Shown here piece after piece: positions 5,978 through 11,551 of a stretch of DNA of 15,429 nucleotides. A model generated the notes under the pieces. That model had not been told where the DNA came from. It was given only the letters and a program-made list of their open reading frames with translations, and searched no databases. Source of the DNA: Methanoregulaceae archaeon UBA467 (GTDB lineage: Archaea; Halobacteriota; Methanomicrobia; Methanomicrobiales; Methanospirillaceae); contig DASP01000008.1 in the NCBI GenBank assembly GCA_002503825.1, forward strand, positions 1 to 15,429, given 5' to 3'. The first letter of the stretch is position 1, and each line of letters opens with the position of its first letter. Position numbers and translations under genes: made by a program.

Positions 5978-6180
5978 ACCCGGTTCCACTCATCGCGGAG
6001 TGCCTTTGCCTCTGCCCCGGGATCTTTCATCAGGTCCCGGTACATCCCATAGTACTCTGATAGATTGCAGGATGTGGTACGGGGTTGTTTCACCTGAAGC
6101 GTCCGCTCCCAGAGTTCAATGGGGATGATGACACCTTTCTTGTGTCCTCCGGCATCATACACATACTGGATATCATTCAT
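5974..6180 (-). CDS. Antitoxin partner of the PIN toxin (VapB-position)
   Basis: ATG 6180-6178 gives 68 residues: M-N-D-I-Q-Y-V-Y-D-A-G-G-H-K-K-G-V-I-I-P and then I-E-L-W-E. The Y-V-x-D-x-x-G-x-x-x-x-V-I-I-P-I-x-x-W-E pattern is known from short antitoxins paired with RelE or PIN toxins. The acidic tail (E-Y-Y-G-M-Y-R-D-L-M) would bind VapC. A TATA-like ACTATATT on the minus strand lies about 30 bases ahead of this ATG. The frame stays open to 6300, but the extra residues are serine/arginine-rich and poor family matches. It is followed by vapC with an ATGA overlap. Confidence 0.75.
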   Translation of the reverse strand: MNDIQYVYDAGGHKKGVIIPIELWERTLQVKQPRTTSCNLSEYYGMYRDLMKDPGAEAKALRDEWNRV

Positions 6181-6269
6181 TATACGACTATTTCTCTGTT
6201 GAAAGAATATAGTTTTTCCAGAGGAACAGGATACGGAGAACGAGCGTCGGACGTAGGATCCTGTTCGTT

Positions 6270-6605
6270 GTGTGTATCCGGCACTCCATAAAGAGGACAA
6301 AAACCTCGAATTGGTTCTATGCAGCGGCCATCCTGCTGGTATTGATCACGATCCGCCGGTTCAGGGGACCGGGGATAATTCACAGGAATGCCTGGTTATT
6401 TGGGGTACTATCATGGATCCTGACCGGCATTGTTGTGGTGTGCGGTATCGCCATCATCATCTGCGGCATCACCGGGGAGTACTGCATTCTTACCGGCCGG
6501 GATAACCGACCTGAAAATGCGCTTGCCGGCATGCTGCTGCTCGCCGGGGCGGCCGTATACGGGTGGGCGAATTGGGTACAGGGAGGGATAACCAGAGTAC
6601 ATTAA
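6270..6605 (+). CDS. Small membrane protein of unknown family, copy D
   Basis: The longest frame runs from GTG 6270 to TAA 6603-6605 (111 residues). From W-F-Y-A-A-A-I-L-L-V-L-I-T-I onward it aligns with copy C without gaps: R-F-R-G-P-G-I-I-H-R-N, a long hydrophobic segment (S-W-I-L-T-G-I-V-V-V-C-G-I-A-I-I-I-C-G-I), T-G-E-Y-C-I-L-T-G-R-D, and A-G-M-L-L-L-A-G-A-A-V-Y-G-W-A-N. Three membrane segments with short polar links are predicted by eye. The first 15 residues have no counterpart in copy C, so the start is uncertain. It sits between vapBC and relBE. No family recognised. Confidence 0.5.
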   Translation: MCIRHSIKRTKTSNWFYAAAILLVLITIRRFRGPGIIHRNAWLFGVLSWILTGIVVVCGIAIIICGITGEYCILTGRDNRPENALAGMLLLAGAAVYGWANWVQGGITRVH

Positions 6606-6632
6606 CGAGTGAAAAAAATGTCAGCGTCACCC

Positions 6633-6694
6633 CCGGCTCGTACACAGACACAGAGAAATTGCATCTTTTTAAGGAATAGTGAAAATTTTACGTT
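6633..6694 (+). repeat. 3' flank shared by copies B and D (second occurrence)
   Basis: Partner of the flank at 4392-4450: CCGGCTCGTA, CAGACACAGAGA and AATTGCA recur in order, followed by a T/A-rich tract with TTTTACG. It ends about 65 bases before the promoter repeats of the relBE pair. Confidence 0.5.
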
Positions 6695-6757
6695 TTTCAG
6701 AGGTTATCATGAAGTGTTATCCATTCTTCGGGCATATTGAACGTTTTTCGCTTACAA

Positions 6758-6788
6758 ACTATAATTAACTATAGCGCACTATAATTAA
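6758..6788. promoter_or_regulatory. Direct-repeat operator/promoter of relBE
   Basis: ACTATAATTAA occurs at 6758-6768 and 6778-6788, exactly 20 bases apart, with a partial ACTATAG between them at 6768-6774. The upstream copy supplies an archaeal TATA box about 25-30 bases before the ATG at 6791; the downstream copy covers the start site. Repeats two helical turns apart suit cooperative binding of antitoxin dimers, the usual autoregulation of RelB-type operons. The message would be essentially leaderless. Confidence 0.6.
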
Positions 6789-6790
6789 TT

Positions 6791-7048
6791 ATGCAAAAGA
6801 CGACGGTCCAGCTCCGGCCGGAGACGAAAGAAAAACTGGATGACCTGAAACTTCATCCACGGGAGACGTACGATGATCTTATCAACCGGCTGGCTGATGC
6901 AGCGTACGATGATGAATCGCTCTCTGATGAGGAGATTGAAGATATCAGGGCGAGCGAGAAAGATATAAAAGCCGGCCGGGTCCGAAGCCTGCGGGACATT
7001 ATGAAGGATCTTGGAGATGACCAGGTGATCCGTTCCCTGGTGGAATAA
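6791..7048 (+). CDS. RelB-like antitoxin
   Basis: ATG 6791 directly follows the repeat promoter and encodes 85 residues. The opening T-T-V-Q-L-R-P-E-T-K-E-K-L-D-D-L-K is a ribbon-helix-type DNA-binding start. H-P-R-E-T-Y-D-D-L-I-N-R-L continues it, and the acidic second half (D-D-E-S-L-S-D-E-E-I-E-D-I) should bind the toxin, with a closing S-L-R-D-I-M-K-D-L-G. The same arrangement and similar residues occur in the minus-strand antitoxin at 544-783, so the two are paralogues. Its TAA shares one base with the toxin ATG. Confidence 0.8.
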   Translation: MQKTTVQLRPETKEKLDDLKLHPRETYDDLINRLADAAYDDESLSDEEIEDIRASEKDIKAGRVRSLRDIMKDLGDDQVIRSLVE

Positions 7049-7317
7049 TGGCCTACCAGGTAAAATTCACCCATCGGGCTGAAAACGCATTTGTAGCGCT
7101 GGACCGGATGGCACGCATCAGGATTGCAATCGCACTTGAGAAATATGCAGCGAATCCATTTCATCGCCATGATGTAAAGAAAGTAAAGGGATGTCCGCCC
7201 GAAACGCCACGGTACCGGATCAGGATCGGGGAAGTGCGGGCGACGTTCCGGATAATCCAGGACCAGCTGGTCATTTGTGTTGTATCAGTCGGAAAAAAGA
7301 AGAATTTTGAGTACTGA
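7048..7317 (+). CDS. relE: RelE-family toxin
   Basis: An 89-residue protein whose ATG overlaps the antitoxin TAA by one base. It shows the RelE strand-helix start (Y-Q-V-K-F-T-H-R-A-E-N-A-F), a D-V-K-K-V-K-G block, P-R-Y-R-I-R-I-G-E-V-R-A-T-F-R-I-I and V-V-S-V-G-K-K-K-N-F-E-Y. Basic residues in the last two blocks (Arg56, Arg58, Arg64, Lys83-85) are those the family uses on mRNA in the ribosomal A site. The canonical G-H-R-x-x-x-Y end is G-K-K-K-N-F-E-Y here. It is related to, but clearly diverged from, the RelE at 285-542. Intact. Confidence 0.85.
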   Translation: MAYQVKFTHRAENAFVALDRMARIRIAIALEKYAANPFHRHDVKKVKGCPPETPRYRIRIGEVRATFRIIQDQLVICVVSVGKKKNFEY

Positions 7318-7364
7318 CACCCGGTAAACTAACAATAATCCCGTTCCCAGCCAGGAATTAAAAT

Positions 7365-7696
7365 TCAGATCTGGTAGATTTCCCTCATTTTCTTATTGAC
7401 TATTGCCCGAAACTCCGGAGTCAGGTTCCCCCAGTTCACCGGGAACAAATTTTTTCATAACTGTGGCAACTTTATCAGGTTTTATAACAGAATCCACTTT
7501 TAATCCTGATTCAGGAAATCCGCTGTGCTGCTGCAAAACAGGAATATCACACAGTGAAATGGTAGCCGGGATCTTTGATGAAATGAATGCAACAACGACA
7601 TCATAGTTATTTTCGTAGAGAATAAGCGAAAGGACGAAGTTTTGTGGCAGACAAATCCGTGAACGGGAAGGGGATAAGGACAATTGTACCTTTCAT
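7365..7696 (-). pseudogene. mazF: MazF/PemK-like toxin split by two +1 frameshifts
   Basis: ATG 7696-7694 begins M-K-G-T-I-V-L-I-P-F-P-F-T-D-L-S-A-T-K-L, followed by R-P, the standard MazF opening. The frame then shifts at a T run (about 7630) and continues in the next frame as S-L-I-L-Y-E-N-N-Y-D-V-V-V-A-F-I-S-S to S-V-I-K-P-D-K-V-A-T-V and V-P-G-E-L-G. At a run of five Gs (plus-strand Cs at about 7427-7431) it shifts again to L-T-P-E-F-R-A-I-V-N-K-K-M-R-E-I-Y-Q-I and a TGA at 7367-7365. Removing one base at each site restores a 109-residue protein of normal MazF length. Either the toxin is inactivated or both homopolymers carry read errors. It follows its antitoxin with an ATGA overlap. Confidence 0.75.
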
Positions 7697-7884
7697 TGAT
7701 AAGCAACCCTGATGTCACTGATAGTATAAAGGTCTGGTTCATCATCCAGAAATGTGTAAAGAGAACGTTCTGAAAGCTTCATTACTGCAAGGGTTTCATG
7801 CTCCCGGAGCAGTTCATCAAGCTTTTCAGATATTTCAATCACTTTCTTCTTTATATCATGGACATCAGATTCTATGTTCATCAT
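7693..7884 (-). CDS. Antitoxin partner of the MazF-like toxin
   Basis: ATG 7884-7882 gives 63 residues (ATG 7881-7879 is a near-equal choice). The first half is a charged helix with heptad-like spacing (I-K-K-K-V-I-E-I-S-E-K-L-D-E-L-L), followed by M-K-L-S-E-R-S-L-Y-T-F-L-D-D-E-P and D-L-Y-T-I-S-D-I-R-V. I know similar short proteins next to archaeal PemK-like toxins but cannot give a family name. The TGA overlaps the toxin ATG as ATGA. TATA-like AATATA on the minus strand lies about 25-35 bases upstream. It is intact although its toxin is broken. Confidence 0.65.
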   Translation of the reverse strand: MMNIESDVHDIKKKVIEISEKLDELLREHETLAVMKLSERSLYTFLDDEPDLYTISDIRVAYQ

Positions 7885-8029
7885 TGCATTTCCATTCCAT
7901 GTTATAGGTATATTATCGGTTAAAGAATATCGATTTTTTGTCTACGCACTGAAGATCGATAACAATTGTTCATCGTACCGGGTTATCGGAAGTCCTTTGA
8001 GATCGGTTCTGGTCCCGGAATCAATAAAT

Positions 8030-8052
8030 AGTATACTTTAAAGTATCATACT
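8030..8052. promoter_or_regulatory. Nested palindromes at the ATPase promoter
   Basis: Three overlapping perfect palindromes lie directly before ATG 8054: AGTATACT (8030-8037), ATACTTTAAAGTAT (8033-8046) and AGTAT-C-ATACT (8042-8052). Together they contain four AGTAT/ATACT half sites. GTATACTTTA also serves as a TATA-like box about 20 bases from the ATG, so a bound protein would shut transcription. A dedicated repressor is implied; it is not identified. Confidence 0.5.
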
Positions 8053-8053
8053 T

Positions 8054-9490
8054 ATGAGTATCTTCCTTGACCGGGAGCAGGAACTTGGCGTACTCCGGAG
8101 CCGGTTCCATGGAGAGCATGCAGAATTTATTATTCTTTATGGAAGGAGAAGGATCGGGAAGAGCGCATTGATTGAACATTTTCTGAATTCAGTCCGTGGC
8201 ATCCGTTTATTAGCCCGTGAAGAGTCGCGACACCTCCAGTTAAAAAAATTTTCTTCAGAATGCGCAGCATTTTTTTCCGATGAATTCCTGAATAAGACGA
8301 CATTTACCGACTGGGACAGTTTTTTTTTGTATCTCTCCGGCAGGGACAATGACCGGATGGTTATTGCGATTGATGAATTTCCGTATCTTGTCAGGGAAGA
8401 CCCGGCGCTTCCCTCGATTATCCAGGAATACTGGGATACCAGGCTCAAAGATTCCAACATTTTTCTTCTTCTCTCAGGATCCAGCATTTCAATGATGGAA
8501 GAGCTCACCATGCAGCATACAAGCCCGTTGTATGGCAGAAGGACCGGACAGATCCTCCTGCAGGGATTCAGATTTATCGATGTACTGGACTATATCGGCG
8601 ATATGATCCGGGCAGTTGAGTTCTATGCGGTATTCGGAGGAACGCCGGCATACGTGGTCTCGATTGAAAAGGATCACGGCATCTTTAAAAATATTGCAGA
8701 AAAGATACTCGCCAGCGATGCACCCCTTTATAAGGATGTTGAGTTTGTTCTTCGGATGGAGTTGAATGAACCACGCTACTATTTTTCCATTCTCCTCTCT
8801 ATCGCGACAGGGAATAACCGTATTGGTCTGATCATGAATGATACCGGCTTAAACAAAGGGATCATTACCAAATATCTCTCAATACTGATAGATCTCCGGC
8901 TGGTCAGGCGGCGGGTCCCGGTAACGGATACATCGACGGGCCGTAAAGGCCTGTATTTCCTTTCGGACAACCTCTTTATGTTCTGGTTCCGGTTTGTCTC
9001 CCCACACGTGGAGAGGCTGGAACGGGGTGAGGGAGACCTGGTACTGGAACAGAATATAGCCCCGCTGTTCAGTCAGTACGTGGGAAAACATTTCGAATCT
9101 GCTGTTGAAGACCTCTTTATCGAATTCAACCGGGCAGGTCTCTTTCCCTTCACATTCGAGAGGATCGGGGGCTGGTGGGACCGGGAGCAGGAGATTGACC
9201 TGATCGCACTGAATGAACCGGAACATGCGGCGCTGTTCTGCGAGTGTAAATGGCAGGACAGGGTTGATGCATGCAGGGTCCTGTCCCGGCTGCGGGAAAA
9301 GGCTGCAGGAGTGCCGTGGCATACCGGTGACCGGACAGAATATTTCTCTGTTGTTGCCAGATCATTTTCAAAACGCCCGCCGGAGGGTGAAGATCATGTC
9401 ATCTGTCTTGACGCGGATGATCTCACAACATGGCATCGCAGGTGCCGAAAAAACGCCGGGCAGGACCCTGTTGATACATCCGGCAGGTAA
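8054..9490 (+). CDS. Archaeal ATPase_2 / DUF234 protein (AAA-like ATPase with nuclease-like C-terminus)
   Basis: This 478-residue protein starts D-R-E-Q-E-L-G-V-L, typical of the archaeal ATPase family (PF01637). Walker A is G-R-R-R-I-G-K-S at 30-37, Walker B is M-V-I-A-I-D-E-F with Asp107/Glu108, and a sensor-like L-L-L-S-G-S-S follows at about 140. A winged-helix-like stretch (about 255-305, N-K-G-I-I-T-K-Y-L-S-I-L) leads to the DUF234 part. There E-I-D-L-I-A (Asp382) and F-C-E-C-K-W (Glu397, Lys399) form a PD-(D/E)xK nuclease-like site. The length is normal for the family and all motifs are present. Members are abundant and often multicopy in archaea; their role is not settled. It sits alone, with its own palindromic promoter, between mazEF and fic copy 2. 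Confidence 0.9.
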   Translation: MSIFLDREQELGVLRSRFHGEHAEFIILYGRRRIGKSALIEHFLNSVRGIRLLAREESRHLQLKKFSSECAAFFSDEFLNKTTFTDWDSFFLYLSGRDNDRMVIAIDEFPYLVREDPALPSIIQEYWDTRLKDSNIFLLLSGSSISMMEELTMQHTSPLYGRRTGQILLQGFRFIDVLDYIGDMIRAVEFYAVFGGTPAYVVSIEKDHGIFKNIAEKILASDAPLYKDVEFVLRMELNEPRYYFSILLSIATGNNRIGLIMNDTGLNKGIITKYLSILIDLRLVRRRVPVTDTSTGRKGLYFLSDNLFMFWFRFVSPHVERLERGEGDLVLEQNIAPLFSQYVGKHFESAVEDLFIEFNRAGLFPFTFERIGGWWDREQEIDLIALNEPEHAALFCECKWQDRVDACRVLSRLREKAAGVPWHTGDRTEYFSVVARSFSKRPPEGEDHVICLDADDLTTWHRRCRKNAGQDPVDTSGR

Positions 9491-9621
9491 TGGTAAAATG
9501 ATTCCGGGATCGGCGGGTTCCACCCCACGAACCGGATATGCCATGCCATGGACGAGATCTGACTCCCCGATGAGGAGATCGCAGGAAACATCCTGTGCAG
9601 TCAGACCGGGCATAGATTCTC

Positions 9622-9785
9622 CGGTACCTGCCAGGGGACCGGGTTTTTAGGATCGCCATCATCATGTGCGGTATCACCGGGGATTACTGCATCCTTACCG
9701 GCCGGAAAAGTCCCCTTTATAATGCGCACCGGCATGCTGCTGCTTGCCGGTGCGGGTATGTGTGGGGGAATGCGGGGGAGGGAGG
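9622..9785 (+). pseudogene. Degraded copy E of the small membrane protein
   Basis: GGTACC then GGGGACCGGG near 9623-9643 matches the R-F-R-G-P-G region of the open copies. The next ~75 bases, which encode the central membrane segment, are deleted, and the sequence resumes as I-A-I-I-M-C-G-I-T-G-D-Y-C-I-L-T-G-R. A two-base deletion near 9727 then breaks the frame before M-L-L-L-A-G-A-G. It runs into the Fic cassette, as copy A does before fic copy 1. The 131 bases between the ATPase stop (9490) and this copy hold nothing I recognise. Confidence 0.6.
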
Positions 9786-9876
9786 TGCGGGTTGATAAAA
9801 GGGTGAGGGGTGGGATCAGGAATGGACACCGATGATGAGAAGGGGTGCATGTATCCGCATCTGCCATGGTCAGGGA

Positions 9877-9993
9877 ATGAAACATACCATAGATTCATTT
9901 CTTTTCAGATATAAGGCCGGCTCACGCCCCGCCTTCGTGATCAGGACAGGGAAAGCATTAACAAGCCACCCCGACAATATATCGGATAACTAA
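9877..9993 (+). other. Possible 38-codon small ORF upstream of fic copy 2
   Basis: Base-for-base the same frame as 1170-1286, from ATG 9877 to TAA 9991-9993, again 19 bases before the fic ATG. Identity of the two copies cannot show coding, since no substitutions are available to test. Confidence 0.25.
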
Positions 9994-10007
9994 AAAATTA
10001 CCCGATA
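9980..10007. promoter_or_regulatory. Inverted repeat and TATA-like box before fic copy 2
   Basis: Same 11-base arms and A-rich centre as at 1273-1300, placed between the TATA-like element and ATG 10013. Both fic genes should therefore answer to the same regulator. Confidence 0.5.
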
Positions 10008-10012
10008 CCGAT

Positions 10013-10924
10013 ATGTCCTCAGAGTATATTCTCCTGGATGAGAGGATCCGGCAGAAAAAAGAGTATCTCGATGCACTCCGGCCACTTCCTGCGGACGTTG
10101 TCCGGCAGCTGTACGATGAGGTCCGGCTCCTGCACACGTACAACTCCAATGCAATTGAAGGAAACACCCTCACGCTCTCCGAGACAAAGGTCGTGCTCGA
10201 AGAGGGGATCACAATTGGAGGAAAGACGATACGGGAGCACCTTGAGGCCACGAACAATGCCCGGGGATTTGATCTCATTCTCAGGATGGCAGAGGACGGG
10301 GTCCCGGTCAGCCATGTGACGGTTCAGAAGATCCATGAAGTGGTCACCCTGGGAATCCTGGAGCGTCCCGGGTGTTACCGGACAAAGAATGTCAGGATCA
10401 GCGGAGCTGCCCGTTCTCCCCCGGACTGGCATTCTGTCGTCCGTGATCTTGACCTCCTTTTTGCCGGACTATCAACGCATACGGAGGATGTGATACGGAC
10501 TTCCGCGGCCCTTCACCACCGTTTTATTGCGATTCACCCGTTCATCGACGGGAATGGCAGGGTTGCCCGCCTCCTCTCGAACCTGTACCTGGTCCGGGAA
10601 GGATACCCCCCGCTTGTCCTTGAAAAAGAAAGACGGATGCAGTATTACCAGTCACTCCGGCAGGCTGACCTCGGGAACCCGGACCCGTTTCTCCTGTTCA
10701 TTGCACATGCTGAGAACGATGCCCTTTCCCGGTTCCTTTCAGTAGCCGGGGGGAGAGACCGTCTCATCCCGCTCAGCGAGCTGGCCGGTGCATCCCCCTA
10801 TTCGCAGGAATACTTAAGCCTTGCTGCCCGCAAAGGGCTCCTTGACGCAACGAAGATCGGAACTGCCTGGCACTCGACGCTCCGTGCACTTGACTCCTAC
10901 CGGCGGCGACATGGCAGGAAATGA
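10013..10924 (+). CDS. Fic-family AMP-transferase with winged-helix C-terminus, copy 2
   Basis: The 303 residues match copy 1 except at eight positions: Leu18Tyr, Arg96Gly, His118Arg, Val166Ala, Val172Ile, Gln191Leu, Val252Ile and Asp259Gly (copy 1 to copy 2). The inhibitory S-N-A-I-E-G (45-50) and catalytic H-P-F-I-D-G-N-G-R-V-A-R (175-186) motifs are unchanged, so both should be catalytically competent and autoinhibited. Val172Ile and Gln191Leu flank the active-site motif; Asp259Gly lies in the C-terminal winged-helix-like tail. Six further substitutions are silent, so selection on the protein appears relaxed or the change recent. The gene has the same promoter and flanks as copy 1. The targets of the two copies may be the same. 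Confidence 0.92.
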   Translation: MSSEYILLDERIRQKKEYLDALRPLPADVVRQLYDEVRLLHTYNSNAIEGNTLTLSETKVVLEEGITIGGKTIREHLEATNNARGFDLILRMAEDGVPVSHVTVQKIHEVVTLGILERPGCYRTKNVRISGAARSPPDWHSVVRDLDLLFAGLSTHTEDVIRTSAALHHRFIAIHPFIDGNGRVARLLSNLYLVREGYPPLVLEKERRMQYYQSLRQADLGNPDPFLLFIAHAENDALSRFLSVAGGRDRLIPLSELAGASPYSQEYLSLAARKGLLDATKIGTAWHSTLRALDSYRRRHGRK

Positions 10925-11091
10925 CCGGGACGATCTCATGCTCCCTGGTTGTGCGAATACAATGGCAGATGAAAAAGACGGATTATAAGAGACATTTCTA
11001 TTCCCAGGACCGGGTACATCGGACCCGTAACGGGAGCATCTCCTGCCAGGATACGCGGAACCACAAAAGAGACGTATTTGTTGATAATAAA

Positions 11092-11150
11092 GGAGTATAC
11101 TGCTGCTGCCCGCCGCGGGACTGGTGTGCGGGGTGGGGGAAACGGGCAGA
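11092..11150 (+). repeat. Possible 3' scrap of the small membrane protein behind fic copy 2
   Basis: CTGCTGCCCGCCG matches 13 bases of copy C (5461-5473) exactly, and the next codons read A-G-L-V-C-G where the family has A-A-I-C-G-W. It is better preserved than the corresponding place after fic copy 1. It marks the right edge of the cassette. Short enough that chance cannot be excluded. Confidence 0.35.
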
Positions 11151-11384
11151 CCCATGTGAAAACCGACCGGACAGGCAGGCACCCGGCATCACAAAAATTC
11201 TTTCTGATTCCCCAGTTCTGGGATCAGACGCATAAAAGAGCCCTGTTAAAAACCGGTTCAGAACCGTGAACCCAAGCCCCTGAATACCATTCATTGCCGT
11301 GTTGAACCACGGCTCCCACCATTCGTCGTATCTCTGCAGAAAATCAAAATGAAAGGTCAATAATACCCTTTTTGCAGTTTGCAT
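11139..11384 (-). pseudogene. Possible truncated unknown gene cut by the Fic cassette
   Basis: A minus-strand frame starts at ATG 11384-11382: M-Q-T-A-K-R-V-L-L-T-F-H-F-D-F-L-Q-R-Y-D, then W-W-E-P-W-F-N, G-L-G-F-T-V-L-N-R-F-L-T-G-L-F-Y-A-S-D-P. For about 80 residues it looks like protein (aromatic- and hydrophobic-patterned). At 11138 it enters the duplicated cassette and continues only as antisense of the fic 3' flank. I read it as the 5' part of a gene truncated by cassette arrival. The family is unknown, and it could also be a chance frame. Confidence 0.35.
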
Positions 11385-11445
11385 GGCAAAACTTTATCGT
11401 TGTGTATTCGTAATTAACAAATAAGACAATCAGACTTCTGACAGT

Positions 11446-11485
11446 AAAGGGACAGAACTTGGGGGAATAAGGGAGCTGTCCCTTT
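11446..11485. terminator. Perfect 10-bp hairpin upstream of the glycan operon
   Basis: AAAGGGACAG (11446-11455) and CTGTCCCTTT (11476-11485) pair exactly around a 20-base purine-rich loop, and the right arm runs into a five-T tract (11483-11487). On the plus strand this looks like an intrinsic-type terminator closing transcription from the island. It lies 65 bases before the glycosyltransferase ATG, so it could also be a leader structure or a transposon-end remnant. Confidence 0.45.
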
Positions 11486-11551
11486 TTCAGTCATCTACCT
11501 GCACGACGGGGGAACACACTTACGCCATCGGATAATTCCAGTGATAACGAC

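Larger units (their letters stand above)
9873..11138 (+). repeat. Fic cassette, copy 2 of the 1.27-kb direct duplication
   Basis: Partner of 1166-2431 in the same orientation, separated by about 7.4 kb. Diverged similarity extends left to about 9652. The right end lies inside the minus-strand open frame at 11139-11384, so the two copies have different right neighbours. This supports movement or unequal exchange of the cassette rather than duplication of a larger block. Confidence 0.9.

Noticed and set aside
9213..9650. 145-codon frame overlapping the ATPase 3' end and the following gap, and a minus-strand frame at 9368-9613.
   Set aside because: Both overlap the well-supported DUF234 coding end and show no family resemblance. 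A short stretch around 9530-9600 looks faintly protein-like in one plus frame but contains a TGA and is too short to call.
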